Assembly: GCA_002110465.1 (NCBI GenBank) | Contig: NEED01000023.1 | Location: forward strand, 124,001-188,000 | Length of the DNA stretch: 64,000 nucleotides | Source of the DNA: an unicellular cyanobacterium SU2 | GTDB lineage: Bacteria > Cyanobacteriota > Cyanobacteriia > Cyanobacteriales > Microcystaceae | Reading direction: 5' to 3' | Shown: positions 34,104 through 42,961 of the stretch, one piece after another | Layout: each line of letters begins with the position of its first letter | Position numbering within the stretch: the first letter of the stretch is position 1 | The notes under the pieces: generated by a model | The model's input: the letters and a program-made list of their open reading frames with translations, nothing else | Told to the model about the DNA's origin: nothing | Databases searched by the model: none | Translations under genes and position numbers: made by a program

Positions 34104-35510
34104 ATGAATTCTCCAATCATCTCAGAACACTCTCTCTATCAACTAACCCAAACCCTAGACATCTCAACCCCATGCTTAACAGTCAAACCTAATATCTTTA
34201 AAAGCTGGGTAGAAACCTTAATCCAATTTCTAATTAACCAGAAAATTCAGGCAACGATTTGGGTTAAAATTCCCCTAGTTCCTCAATGGTTAGCCATAAT
34301 AGAATCTTATCAGCAAGAAGAACTTGCCGAAAAAATTTATTTGTGTAGTATCAATGATAGTAATGAGTTAACCACATCTCACTCATCTACTTCTAGTAGT
34401 GCTTCTATTTCTGAGAATGAGATCACTCCCATTGTCCTAGAAGCAAGTTCTCAACTCAAACGAGAATACTTTTGTCTGATTTTATCACCCCAACTTTGTA
34501 GTCTAATTCTTGCCCAGGAATCCTCGATAACCTCAGAAGACAAACCTTCTAACCACCAACTAAAATCATCTCGCCTTAAACTTGTTTATAGTTTTGAGCC
34601 ATTAGTCATTAAAACGGTTTTAGAAGGAATTAAGCAAGGGATTACCATTACAGATACCACCCCCGTTGAACTGATGACCGACTGTGTTTTATCTTTTCCC
34701 CTCCCCACCACCATCGATACTGGTTTACTGACTCAACTTTGGCATCAATATTTAAATGATAGTTTAGGTCAAAATACCTCTAACTTAGACCAAGAAGAAT
34801 CCTTAGTCGTGGGATCTCCTGTGTACCAATCTCAGATTAATGAAAAATTTCTCAATTCTCTAACACGGGAACTTAGTACCCCCTTAACTAATATTAAAAC
34901 GGCACTGCGTTTGTTAGAATCGATGCAACATAAACGCGAACCTCGACAACGCTATCTTGATTTACTGAAAAAAGAGTGCGATCGCCAAAATTCTATGATT
35001 AATAGTCTCCAGGAATTGGCACAACTCAATCAACTTGCTGAAGAAAATGACGTTTGTGTCAAACTTGAAGATTTGGTTCCAGGAATTGTTAGCACCTATC
35101 AACCCATTGCTGAAGAACAGGGAATTAGCTTAGGATATACGATTCCGGCTGGGTTTCCTCCCGTTGCTTGTCCGAGTGCGTGGTTACGACAAATTCTTCG
35201 TAATTTATTACACAACAGCCTCAAATTTACTCCCCCTGAAGGTCGCGTCTATGTCAAAGCATTTCTTAAAACCAATGGCGTAGAATTGATAGTCAGTGAT
35301 ACAGGAATTGGGATTGAAGAAAGTGATCTGCCAAAAATTTTTAACACTTTCTATCGTGGTCGCAATATCATTGGCGAAGACACCGCAGGGTCAGGATTAG
35401 GGTTAGCCATGGTTCGTCAGTTAGTTGATCAATGTGGGGGCAAAATTACAGTCAATAGCCAAGTTAGGAAAGGCACTATTTTTAAGATGACCTTACCTGT
35501 GGTGATCTGA
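34104..35510 (+). CDS. DICT-like sensor histidine kinase homologue lacking the phosphoacceptor His
   Basis: A 468-residue soluble protein. The N-terminal 230 residues look like a DICT-type sensory domain (SLYQLTQTL; VETLIQFLINQKIQATIWVKI). A dimerisation region follows at about 250-320, and then a complete HATPase domain with LRNLLHNSLKFT (N box), VSDTGIGI (G1) and GSGLGLAMVRQL (G2). The H box reads FLNSLTRELSTPLTNIKTAL: the histidine normally preceding Glu is Arg, so ordinary autophosphorylation is not possible. It may act as an ATP-binding partner or phosphatase-type module. No response regulator lies beside it. Confidence 0.85.
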   Translation: MNSPIISEHSLYQLTQTLDISTPCLTVKPNIFKSWVETLIQFLINQKIQATIWVKIPLVPQWLAIIESYQQEELAEKIYLCSINDSNELTTSHSSTSSSASISENEITPIVLEASSQLKREYFCLILSPQLCSLILAQESSITSEDKPSNHQLKSSRLKLVYSFEPLVIKTVLEGIKQGITITDTTPVELMTDCVLSFPLPTTIDTGLLTQLWHQYLNDSLGQNTSNLDQEESLVVGSPVYQSQINEKFLNSLTRELSTPLTNIKTALRLLESMQHKREPRQRYLDLLKKECDRQNSMINSLQELAQLNQLAEENDVCVKLEDLVPGIVSTYQPIAEEQGISLGYTIPAGFPPVACPSAWLRQILRNLLHNSLKFTPPEGRVYVKAFLKTNGVELIVSDTGIGIEESDLPKIFNTFYRGRNIIGEDTAGSGLGLAMVRQLVDQCGGKITVNSQVRKGTIFKMTLPVVI

Positions 35511-35628
35511 TCTGAGATTTTCCTTGCTATACTAAACATTCCTTCAAGAGTCCGTTTAATTGTTCCGAACATTCAGTCCAAAATCTAGATGATACCCTAT
35601 AGGTTGAGTCTCGTCAGGAAGATAGCAG

Positions 35629-36309
35629 ATGACTAAAGGGAAACAAGGAATCATTTTACTGACAATTTTTTGTATTGTTGCTACTGGAATTGGAGTAGTT
35701 TTAATTGGGGGCATTGACCCTGAAAAATTACAAGTTTGGCTAAGTAAAATGGGAATTTGGGCACCCATTATTTACATCATTCTTTATATTTTAGCGACTT
35801 TATTGATTTTACCGTCTACCCCCCTCAATTTAAGTGGTGGGGCCTTGTTTGGAACAGGATGGGGAACTTTCTGGACAACAATTGCCGCCATTTTAGCGGC
35901 AGTTCTAGCCTTCGCCTTTACCCGTACCCTCGGGAGAGAATATATCACCCGAAAACTCGCAGGAAAATGGGAAGTCATGGACGCAGAAATCCATCACGGT
36001 GGCTTATTTTATATGTTTGCCATTCGCTTACTACCGATTATTCCCTATGGCATCGTTAATTTTACAGCCGGATTAACCTCAATTCGGTTTCGAGATTATT
36101 TGATTGGGACAACCCTTGGTACTGTTCCAGGAATACTTCCTTTTGTGATGATGGGAGCCGGTTTTAAGTCTCTTAACCAAGGCAATATTTTGCCCCTTCT
36201 AGGTGGGTTCACTTTAACGGGACTGTTAGTAGGCGTTGCTGCTTGGTATCGTCGTCGCCGTCAACCCCCCGCAATTTCTAAAGCTAATTCAACAACTAAA
36301 ATAAAATAA
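35629..36309 (+). CDS. TVP38/TMEM64 (VTT-domain) family membrane protein
   Basis: A 226-residue inner-membrane protein with five or six hydrophobic segments. It has the VTT/SNARE-associated features LPSTPLNLSGGALFGTGWGT and FAIRLLPIIPYGIVNFTAGLT, which form the re-entrant loops of DedA/TVP38 proteins. The family is linked to lipid scrambling or export. Ends with a basic tail. It stands 118 bp after the histidine kinase homologue and converges with the following gene. Confidence 0.9.
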   Translation: MTKGKQGIILLTIFCIVATGIGVVLIGGIDPEKLQVWLSKMGIWAPIIYIILYILATLLILPSTPLNLSGGALFGTGWGTFWTTIAAILAAVLAFAFTRTLGREYITRKLAGKWEVMDAEIHHGGLFYMFAIRLLPIIPYGIVNFTAGLTSIRFRDYLIGTTLGTVPGILPFVMMGAGFKSLNQGNILPLLGGFTLTGLLVGVAAWYRRRRQPPAISKANSTTKIK

Positions 36310-36313
36310 AAAA

Positions 36314-36742
36314 CTAATTCAATTGTTTAACCATCAATTCTTCTAATTTTTGAATCAACTCATCTAAACTATTAGCGGTATTTTCAAAACAAACAGGAGG
36401 AGTCGGATCAGGTTTAAAATTAATTAATTTAATTTGTCCTTTGCCAATAGCAATAATCACTACTTCTTCTTGAGGATTATAACCATCTAAAACTCCTAAA
36501 ATTTCTTGAATCTGTCGCTTAACTTTTTGATTGAGTTCTTCAATAGCTTGGCGAGAACAGCAAACAAAATGGGGTTGAGGTTGCAAGTCGATTCCTAAGG
36601 TATTTTGATTATTGTCCCACTCCTGTAATAATCCCCAAGCCAACGCCGCTAAAGATTGTTGATTTTCGGCCACAAAATCATCTAATTGGTATCGCCATTG
36701 ATTAGTTTGATCATCGGGTAAAGGACTGCCAAATTGAATCAT
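36314..36742 (-). CDS. Conserved cyanobacterial protein, possibly CcmS-like
   Basis: About 142 residues from the ATG at 36742 (MIQFGSPLPDD); an upstream in-frame start would add eight residues of poor quality. Conserved-looking blocks are QSLAALAWGLLQEW, GIDLQPQPHFVCC, VVIIAIGKGQIKLINF and PPVCFE, in an alpha/beta layout. From memory the pattern resembles the small cyanobacterial protein named CcmS, a chaperone of beta-carboxysome shell assembly, but no carboxysome genes are in this window and I cannot confirm it. No signal or membrane segment. Confidence 0.6.
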   Translation of the reverse strand: MIQFGSPLPDDQTNQWRYQLDDFVAENQQSLAALAWGLLQEWDNNQNTLGIDLQPQPHFVCCSRQAIEELNQKVKRQIQEILGVLDGYNPQEEVVIIAIGKGQIKLINFKPDPTPPVCFENTANSLDELIQKLEELMVKQLN

Positions 36743-36823
36743 CTTGATTTCTAAAAAAATAATCACTCTAATTTTATCAGACTCATTGATCGCAGCGATC
36801 GCCTATAGTTTGGGGACAAAAAA

Positions 36824-36843
36824 AAGACCACCACTGAGGTCTT
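36824..36843 (-). terminator. Rho-independent terminator (leftward)
   Basis: On the minus strand AAGACC and GGTCTT form a 6-bp stem with an 8-nt loop, followed by a run of T residues. It lies downstream of the TnpB relic. Confidence 0.7.
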
Positions 36844-36860
36844 CTCTGGATTGACATACT

Positions 36861-36892
36861 CTCCCGTTAACCGCTACGCAGTGTAACGGGAG
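36861..36892 (-). repeat. IS605-type right-end hairpin
   Basis: CTCCCGTT (36861-36868) pairs with AACGGGAG (36885-36892). The element overlaps the last codons of the TnpB relic (which ends ISRYTA), the standard position of the right end. Confidence 0.75.
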
Positions 36893-37379
36893 ATTCTTAA
36901 ACTCGCATTTAAGATTTCCTGCTTCACAGATTCTTGACTAGGCAAAACCCCCGTCAGACCATCTCCACAGGCATTTTCAGATACGCTATGCCCTAGCGCA
37001 TTTTCCACACCTCGATTTCTGATAACTTGAGCTGCTGCAACGTCTCTGTGGATTTTATATCCACATTCAGGGCAATTATGTTCTCTAATATCAAGGGTTT
37101 TCTTACCAGTATGAAACCCACAATTAGGGCAGATTTGAGATGTGAAATTCTTGTCAACCTCAGCGACAAAAACATCTCTTTTCCACGCCACCCACTTGAG
37201 AACGGTAATGAATTTCCCAAAAGCTGCATCACATCAAGACAATGCTTGGACAGCATCCCTTTACCCCATGAGCGAAAATCAATATTCTCAATAAATATTG
37301 ATTGCCCTTGGTCACAAAGATGGTGAGCTAACTTAAAATGCCAGTCTTTACGAGCATCAGAAATTTGTTCAAATAATAA
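36874..37379 (-). pseudogene. TnpB relic (IS200/IS605 family), truncated and frameshifted
   Basis: The C-terminal part of a TnpB nuclease in two frames. The upstream frame reads LFEQISDARKDWHFKLAHHL, CDQGQSIFIENIDFRSW and GKGMLSKHCLD. The downstream frame continues FGKFITVLKWVAWKRDVFVA, with the zinc ribbon CPNCG...CPECG and the end motif HRDVAAAQVI. The shift lies near 37225. The N-terminal half is missing, with cbiX directly adjoining at 37380. No tnpA is present. Inactive as a nuclease, though the right end and guide-RNA region survive. Confidence 0.85.
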
Positions 37380-38351
37380 CTAGGGAACTTGCCAAATTCT
37401 TTGATGGTATTTTCCGACATCACTGTAGGGGTCTTGGGGGGAATGATGGTGATGATGATGATCATGATGGTGATGATCATTATGGGAATGGGTCTCATTA
37501 ACCGAAGCAAGACGAAATTTACACATCTCACAATTCATCTGAGTTTGTCCTAGTTGACTTTCAATTTCCCGTTCGCGGACAATAGAAAATAATTCAGGTG
37601 TAAAGCCAATTTCAGGTAAAGTAACAATCTCAATATCAGGATACTGTTCTTGCTGTTCCCTAGAAATGCGAAAAATCTTCTTCACCAATGCCCCTGTAAA
37701 CAGAAAATGAGGAAGGAGAATAATTCGTTTAGGGTTATAGAGTCGAGCGCGTTTAAACCCTTCTTCTAAGCGGGGGTGAGTAATACCGATAAAACAGGTT
37801 TCAACCGTCCGATAGTGACTTCCCTCCCACAATAGACGAGAAAATTTATAAACATCACTATTGGCATCAGGATCACTTGAACCCCGACCAACAATCAGCA
37901 ATACAGTTTCTTGGGGGGAAATAGTGCCTAGATCGAGTTGCGCTAAACGCGATCGCCATAAATCAATTAGCAGGGGGGTATTGCCAAAATGTCTACCATA
38001 GTGGAATGTCAGAAACGGATACCGTTTTTTAGCCTGATCTAAAGCATTGGTAACATCAAACTTTGTATGACGGGCCGCAAACAACAAAAACGGGAGAGCC
38101 GTGATTTCCTTGAACCCTTCAGCCACACAGCGATCAATCCCTTCTTGAATCAACGGTTCGGTCAATTCCAAAAAACAAGGAATAACTTGACGAGAGGTAT
38201 CTAAGGTTTGATACGCTTCTACAAAATCAAGAAATGCTTGTTTCCCATCTGTGTCCCTGGTTCCATGACCAATAATTAATAAAGGACGTTTGAGGGGTAA
38301 CGGGGGCAATTGTTCCGATATTTTGGGAGATGTATTAGATTTAATGATCAT
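37380..38351 (-). CDS. cbiX: Sirohydrochlorin cobalto/ferrochelatase (CbiX/SirB) with His-rich tail
   Basis: A 323-residue two-domain chelatase that inserts Co2+ (B12 route) or Fe2+ (sirohaem) into sirohydrochlorin. The first domain has the active-site start [17 protein letters not shown] and the second [30 protein letters not shown] and [14 protein letters not shown] supply metal-binding His residues. A tail rich in histidine ([16 protein letters not shown]) follows CEMCKF and may store metal. The cobalamin riboswitch directly upstream argues for cobalt and the B12 pathway. Its 3' end adjoins the TnpB relic; the last residues (YHQRIWQVP) are intact. Confidence 0.92.
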   Translation of the reverse strand: MIIKSNTSPKISEQLPPLPLKRPLLIIGHGTRDTDGKQAFLDFVEAYQTLDTSRQVIPCFLELTEPLIQEGIDRCVAEGFKEITALPFLLFAARHTKFDVTNALDQAKKRYPFLTFHYGRHFGNTPLLIDLWRSRLAQLDLGTISPQETVLLIVGRGSSDPDANSDVYKFSRLLWEGSHYRTVETCFIGITHPRLEEGFKRARLYNPKRIILLPHFLFTGALVKKIFRISREQQEQYPDIEIVTLPEIGFTPELFSIVREREIESQLGQTQMNCEMCKFRLASVNETHSHNDHHHHDHHHHHHSPQDPYSDVGKYHQRIWQVP

Positions 38352-38387
38352 CCATACCTCGCAGATGAATTAAACAATTTAACGAAA

Positions 38388-38512
38388 GTGGCGGGCATCC
38401 TGACTTAGATATGAAGCGTCATTTCATCACAGTTGCGGGACAGTATCGGATTTACACCGAGTTTTCCCCATTGCTTCTGATGACTGTTCCCCATCAGAAC
38501 CACTTCTATAAT
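38388..38512 (-). promoter_or_regulatory. Cobalamin (B12) riboswitch
   Basis: Read on the minus strand, the leader of cbiX shows the AdoCbl-riboswitch consensus in order: AATGGGGAA, CTCGGTGTAAATCCGATACT, GTCCCGCAACTGTGA, and AAGTCAGGATGCCCGCC. The end lies about 35 nt before the cbiX start, in range for translational control. Confidence 0.9.
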
Positions 38513-38645
38513 TTAATCCTATCAGCGATCGCTTATTTTTTCCCCTTCTGTTTGAAAGTTATAAGGATTACTAAATTTTCCTAACGTCTGTAATTTATCT
38601 TGCTTGTTGCTCTAAAAAATCAATCTGAATTTTCATATCTCCTTT

Positions 38646-41168
38646 TTAAGTAAGAATAACCTTCCATAAACCAATCCCTAACATTAACGTACATAAATGT
38701 TGAAAAAGTAAGGATTGAAAAGGGAATTTAGCAATCTTTTGGGTCAAAATAATTGATAAAAGTATACCAACGATTAAACAAGTTCCTTGTAAAAAAGCAA
38801 TCACAGCCGGATGGGCAACAATCACAGGCCAACCTTCTCCTGAAGCCCCAAATGTAGCTAAGGTGAGGGGTAAAATTGTGCCAGCTTCTCCGAGCCCTAA
38901 TTGCAAATAATAAGCCAAATTTCCGGCTAAGACTAAGGGTAAATAACCGTAGGCTAATTCCTTAAACGAGGGAATTTTGAGATTTGATTGAGACTGTAAA
39001 AAAATTCGCATCATTTGATGAAGAATGATTGGCAATAGGGCAGGCAAACTTAAGGCTAATACAGCTATTCCTAAATGGCTCCCAAATCGACTTAAATCCC
39101 CATAAATCCCCAGTTGCCCTTGAACCTGTGGTAAGCGATGTAAAAAAACCGCATTTAATAACAGAAACAACAAAGCCACTTCATAACTTTGAGGCTGATG
39201 AGTAGTCCATAACTCAATCCCTGGTGGTCGCAAGTTAAATTCCACCGAACGATGAGGACAAGCTTTAAGGCAAGTCATACATAAGACACAATCTCGATTA
39301 TCTTCAAGTTGCGCTGGATGAGAATAGAGTGGACAGCCTGTGGTTTCTAACCCTTCTCCTTTTTGGGAACCCCCTTTATAGCATTGATAGGTGCTACACT
39401 CGGCTGAACAGGTTCCTTGTCGCGCTCGTAATTCTGTCATTGATAGCTTGGCAAATAATCCATTCATCCCGCCAATGGGACATAGATAACGACACCAAAA
39501 ACGACGTTCAAACATTGTTGAACAAATCATTGCACCGGCAGTAATCAAGAGTAACAAGCATGAAGAAAGATAGGCCGTATTTTTTAACTCCCAGAGTTCT
39601 TCCCACAACAAAATTAGGGTAAATAAACCGAATAAAAACCAACCTCCCCAGGTTTCAGCCCCTTGACGCGGCCATTTTTTGAGTTTTCTGGGAAATAACC
39701 AAAGTGAAATTTTTTGGGTGACTTCTCCATAAATCATGAAAGGACAGACGGCACACCAAAGCCTTCCTACAAATGGAAATCCGACTAATACTAAAGGCCA
39801 CCACCAAGCCCAAAAAAGATTTAGGGCAAAATTTTGCTCTCGTGTTTGCGGCCCCACAAAAAGAATAATATTAATTACGGCAAAGGCAGTCAGGGTAAAA
39901 CCATAATTTAAACGGTCAGGATACCAGTGACTCCGCAAAAATTGCCGCAAACTTGGATAAGCATTCAGGAGATTGAGGCGAAATTGCTGTTTTTTGCTTT
40001 GTGATGGCCAGATAATTTCTTCAGTAATCTCTTGATATCCTTGTAACTGAATAATCGCTCGTTCCACGAGATTTTCTAGTTCTCTCAAGTTATTAGGAAA
40101 ATCGTAAGCTTGCAGTCTTCGCAGTGCTTCAGCACTCAGACCCACTTTGGCAATGCCCCTTCTGCGACAAATTAAACTGATGTAGTAATTCACCAAGTCC
40201 TCTATATCGGCTTTGCGAACCCGTAGCGGAGGGACTTTAATCACATTTTCCACCAATTCATCAATGTTGGGGAGCTTTTTCTCGGAAATGATGATGATTC
40301 TCCCTTGGGTCATTTTGGGACTCGTTTGCTCATCTCCTTGGCGACTGACGGGGTGATAGGTTTGTGTGGCCAGTACTTCAGCAATCGGTTGCCATAATTC
40401 AGGGGTCAATTCGTGTAGATTATTTAAGATAATCGTTCCTTTTCCTATGGCTTCGAGTAAGCTTAATTTTCCGCCGACTCGTCCGAATAATTCCGCCCCA
40501 CTACTTTGTAATTGGGAACAATTGACTTGAATGATTGGCTCTCGACGAAAGGGAGAACTAAAATGGATTAAGGCCGCCAGATTGTCTTTTTGTAAGCCTG
40601 GTTCGCCAAAAATCAATACGGGTTGGCGATTATCTGCCATTTTTTTGATCTGCGATCGCAATTTGACTCCATAGCGACTTTTGCCAATGACCCCTCGTTT
40701 CACTTTGGGAACTAAATAGGGACGTAAAATCGTCTGTCTTTCTTGTTCAAAACTTAAGGCGGATGACAGTTGTTTAACCTCTTTAGCCAGTTGTTGGGAT
40801 ATTGCTTGAGTAATTTCGGGATATTGCTTGAGCAAAGACTGATAAGCTTCGATCTCAATCTTCCATAACTCGCACTTACTCCGGGTTTTGAGGGTGTCTG
40901 AAACAGATTGATCTAACATTAAGGCTCTCAAGTTAATCACTGACCCTGGTAGTAAGCTCACCTCTGGCGTCATTGGCCCATCACTTTGAACTTGTCCAGA
41001 TTTGAGAATATAGAGTCCATCGGGAGAAGTTCCTGCGACTACTAGGGTTTGTCCCGTTTCAATGGTGATTAACTTCATCTCAAGCGCGATCGCCTCTAGT
41101 ATTTCTGCGCTCAATACACTCAGGGGAGTACGTTCTTTTAGCCAGGTAAGCAAATCAAAAACCGCCAT
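38646..41168 (-). CDS. Fusion of cNMP-binding domain, NtrC-like AAA+ domain and membrane ferredoxin
   Basis: About 840 residues from the ATG at 41168 (MAVFDLLTWL), a more natural start than the one 16 codons upstream. Domain order: a Crp-like cyclic-nucleotide-binding fold (about 1-130; GQTLVVAGTSPDGLYILKSG); a sigma54-activator-type AAA+ domain (VLIFGEPGLQKDNLA as Walker A; GKGTIILNNLHEL; a terminal FPNNLRELENLVERA) without the GAFTGA loop; then about ten hydrophobic segments with NapH-like Fe-S motifs (RLWCAVCPFMIYGE, WCRYLCPIGGMNG, CVLCMTCLKACPHRS). Cyanobacteria lack sigma54, so the AAA+ part cannot work as a normal activator. It is probably a regulated electron-transfer protein (inference). 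The gene is divergent from gifA. Confidence 0.85.
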   Translation of the reverse strand: MAVFDLLTWLKERTPLSVLSAEILEAIALEMKLITIETGQTLVVAGTSPDGLYILKSGQVQSDGPMTPEVSLLPGSVINLRALMLDQSVSDTLKTRSKCELWKIEIEAYQSLLKQYPEITQAISQQLAKEVKQLSSALSFEQERQTILRPYLVPKVKRGVIGKSRYGVKLRSQIKKMADNRQPVLIFGEPGLQKDNLAALIHFSSPFRREPIIQVNCSQLQSSGAELFGRVGGKLSLLEAIGKGTIILNNLHELTPELWQPIAEVLATQTYHPVSRQGDEQTSPKMTQGRIIIISEKKLPNIDELVENVIKVPPLRVRKADIEDLVNYYISLICRRRGIAKVGLSAEALRRLQAYDFPNNLRELENLVERAIIQLQGYQEITEEIIWPSQSKKQQFRLNLLNAYPSLRQFLRSHWYPDRLNYGFTLTAFAVINIILFVGPQTREQNFALNLFWAWWWPLVLVGFPFVGRLWCAVCPFMIYGEVTQKISLWLFPRKLKKWPRQGAETWGGWFLFGLFTLILLWEELWELKNTAYLSSCLLLLITAGAMICSTMFERRFWCRYLCPIGGMNGLFAKLSMTELRARQGTCSAECSTYQCYKGGSQKGEGLETTGCPLYSHPAQLEDNRDCVLCMTCLKACPHRSVEFNLRPPGIELWTTHQPQSYEVALLFLLLNAVFLHRLPQVQGQLGIYGDLSRFGSHLGIAVLALSLPALLPIILHQMMRIFLQSQSNLKIPSFKELAYGYLPLVLAGNLAYYLQLGLGEAGTILPLTLATFGASGEGWPVIVAHPAVIAFLQGTCLIVGILLSIILTQKIAKFPFQSLLFQHLCTLMLGIGLWKVILT

Positions 41169-41286
41169 CGCCAATAACCTTGGAATTTGCTTTAATTTTA
41201 TCTGAGACCGTAGCAATGGGATTCAAAGTCAATATTCCTCAAGAAAATAAAATAAATGTTAATTTTTTTGTATTAAGGGATTTTGT

Positions 41287-41300
41287 GTAACATTTGATAC
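41287..41300 (+). promoter_or_regulatory. NtcA-type site upstream of gifA
   Basis: GTAACATTTGATAC fits the NtcA consensus GTA-N8-TAC exactly. It lies about 80 bp before the gifA start. A TATATA-type -10 follows within about 15 bp, so NtcA bound here would block RNA polymerase, in line with the known repression of gif genes. Confidence 0.75.
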
Positions 41301-41379
41301 AGTTTTATGTGATATATATAGTAGAGAAGGTTAATCACATCAAACAACAAACTATAATAAGCAATCGGAGATCAGAACC

Positions 41380-41577
41380 ATGTCTACTCAACAACAAGCT
41401 CGTACCTTAATGATGCGTCATCATCAAATGATCAAGAACCGTCAGCAGTCAATGCTTAATCGTGCTGCGGCTGAAATAGGAGTAGATGTAGCACAAGACT
41501 ATTGGACAACCATTCAAGGAAAACCTTGTTCAAGTTTCCGGACTTCCTATGATCGCTCTCACGCAGCCATGAGCTAA
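41380..41577 (+). CDS. gifA: Glutamine synthetase inactivating factor IF7
   Basis: A 65-residue, mostly disordered basic protein starting MSTQQQARTLMMRHHQMIKN. The three arginines known to be needed for binding glutamine synthetase in IF7 (Arg8, Arg21 and Arg28) are all in place, in RQQSMLNRAAAEIG context. IF7 binds and inactivates type I glutamine synthetase when nitrogen is abundant. The upstream NtcA-type site fits its repression under nitrogen limitation. It is monocistronic. Identification rests on length, sequence pattern and promoter logic. Confidence 0.88.
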   Translation: MSTQQQARTLMMRHHQMIKNRQQSMLNRAAAEIGVDVAQDYWTTIQGKPCSSFRTSYDRSHAAMS

Positions 41578-41691
41578 TCTGAAGGTCTTTCAAATTAGTT
41601 CAAACCTCAAGGACACCTTAATTAGGGTCATTAGCCATAACTTTGTTAGTGAGGGTTAAGGACTCAAAACAATTTTTAAAAGCCCTAATGA

Positions 41692-42951
41692 TTATTTTCC
41701 ATTCCCCTGAACGACGTGTTTAAGGGTTGTGAACGTCTCCAAAGAAATCAAACCTCGATGGTGTCCTTTTTGATTAGAAACTCCTAGAAACAAGGATTCT
41801 CCCCGTTGAGGATTGCGCGAAAAACGAGGAGAAGCATTAATATACACCAACGCACTATCAACGTCCATAGCAAATTGGCGACTTTCTGGATAAGAATCTG
41901 TCACCAAACAATCCGTATGGCCACTACTATATTGATTAATCCAACTAATTCCTTCAGATAAATCATTGACCACCTTAAAGGCGATGATTTTATCAAGATA
42001 GGGATTGCCCCATTCTGAGGATTTAACCGGCGTTAGATGATCCGGAAACTCGGCTGATAACTCTCCATCACCCCTTAATTGAAACCCTTTTTCTCGTAGG
42101 ATATTGAATAGCCGCACTAAAATAGAGGGATTTTGTAAAGGACTAATTAGGACTTTTTCAATAGCATTAACCGGATCGGGTTCACTCGCATGACTATCAA
42201 GAATAACCCATCGTACTAAATCTAAATCTACCGTAGGAGACCAATAAAGATAGCAATTTCCCATAGCTGACTTAAGGACGGGGGCTGTAGCTAAACGAGT
42301 TACTTGGTCTACAAGACTAGGGCGGCCATAGGGGATTACTAAACTGAGATATTGATCCTGAGTCACTAAGTCTTGAATAGACGTTCCTTCCTCCCCTGAC
42401 AGAACTTCTAAGCACCCCGTCGGTAATTTTGTTTCTTCGAGGGCGACTTGAAGAATATTAGCAATGACAGCATTAGAATGGGTAGATGAGCCACAGCCAC
42501 GTAGAATTAGGCTATTGCCTGTTTTAAGACAGAAACCGGCCGCGATCGCCCCCAACTCAGGAAAGGTTTCGTAAATTAAAGCGATAACACCTAAAGGCAT
42601 TAATTGGCAATAGGTTTGAGATGCACTTAGAGGATAAGGAGCATGAAAAACTCGTTGAATAGGATCAGGGACTTCAGCTAATCGCTCTAATATATTGACC
42701 ACCTGATGGAGACGCTCAGGAGTCAATTTGAGCCACTCAATCAAAAGATCAGGAACAGCCATTTCCCGACTCATTTCGAGATCGAGCGTGTTAGCCTCTA
42801 AAATGTCATCAAAGGCATGGTTGATTCCTTGAGCCATAGCGCGGATGCCTTGGCTACGATGGCTACTATCACTTGTTTCTAAGGCAAGGAAGGCATTATA
42901 AGCCCTTTGAACGGAGGTGAGTAGCAGGTTAGGAGAGCTTTCTATTACCAT
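41692..42951 (-). CDS. ProA-like protein without the catalytic cysteine
   Basis: A 419-residue homologue of gamma-glutamyl phosphate reductase (glutamate-5-semialdehyde dehydrogenase), the second enzyme of proline synthesis. The fold signatures are present: PLGVIALIYETFPELGAIAA, LKTGNSLILRG, MGNCYLYW and GHTDCLVT. In true ProA the active-site Cys lies in RPSxCNxxE; here the block reads EPDPVNAIEK and the position is Val261. It should not form the thioester intermediate. Many cyanobacteria carry two proA-like genes, and this is probably the non-canonical one. It may be a regulator or bind a different ligand. No proB is nearby. Confidence 0.8.
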   Translation of the reverse strand: MVIESSPNLLLTSVQRAYNAFLALETSDSSHRSQGIRAMAQGINHAFDDILEANTLDLEMSREMAVPDLLIEWLKLTPERLHQVVNILERLAEVPDPIQRVFHAPYPLSASQTYCQLMPLGVIALIYETFPELGAIAAGFCLKTGNSLILRGCGSSTHSNAVIANILQVALEETKLPTGCLEVLSGEEGTSIQDLVTQDQYLSLVIPYGRPSLVDQVTRLATAPVLKSAMGNCYLYWSPTVDLDLVRWVILDSHASEPDPVNAIEKVLISPLQNPSILVRLFNILREKGFQLRGDGELSAEFPDHLTPVKSSEWGNPYLDKIIAFKVVNDLSEGISWINQYSSGHTDCLVTDSYPESRQFAMDVDSALVYINASPRFSRNPQRGESLFLGVSNQKGHHRGLISLETFTTLKHVVQGNGK

Positions 42952-42961
42952 AGCTTTTGTG

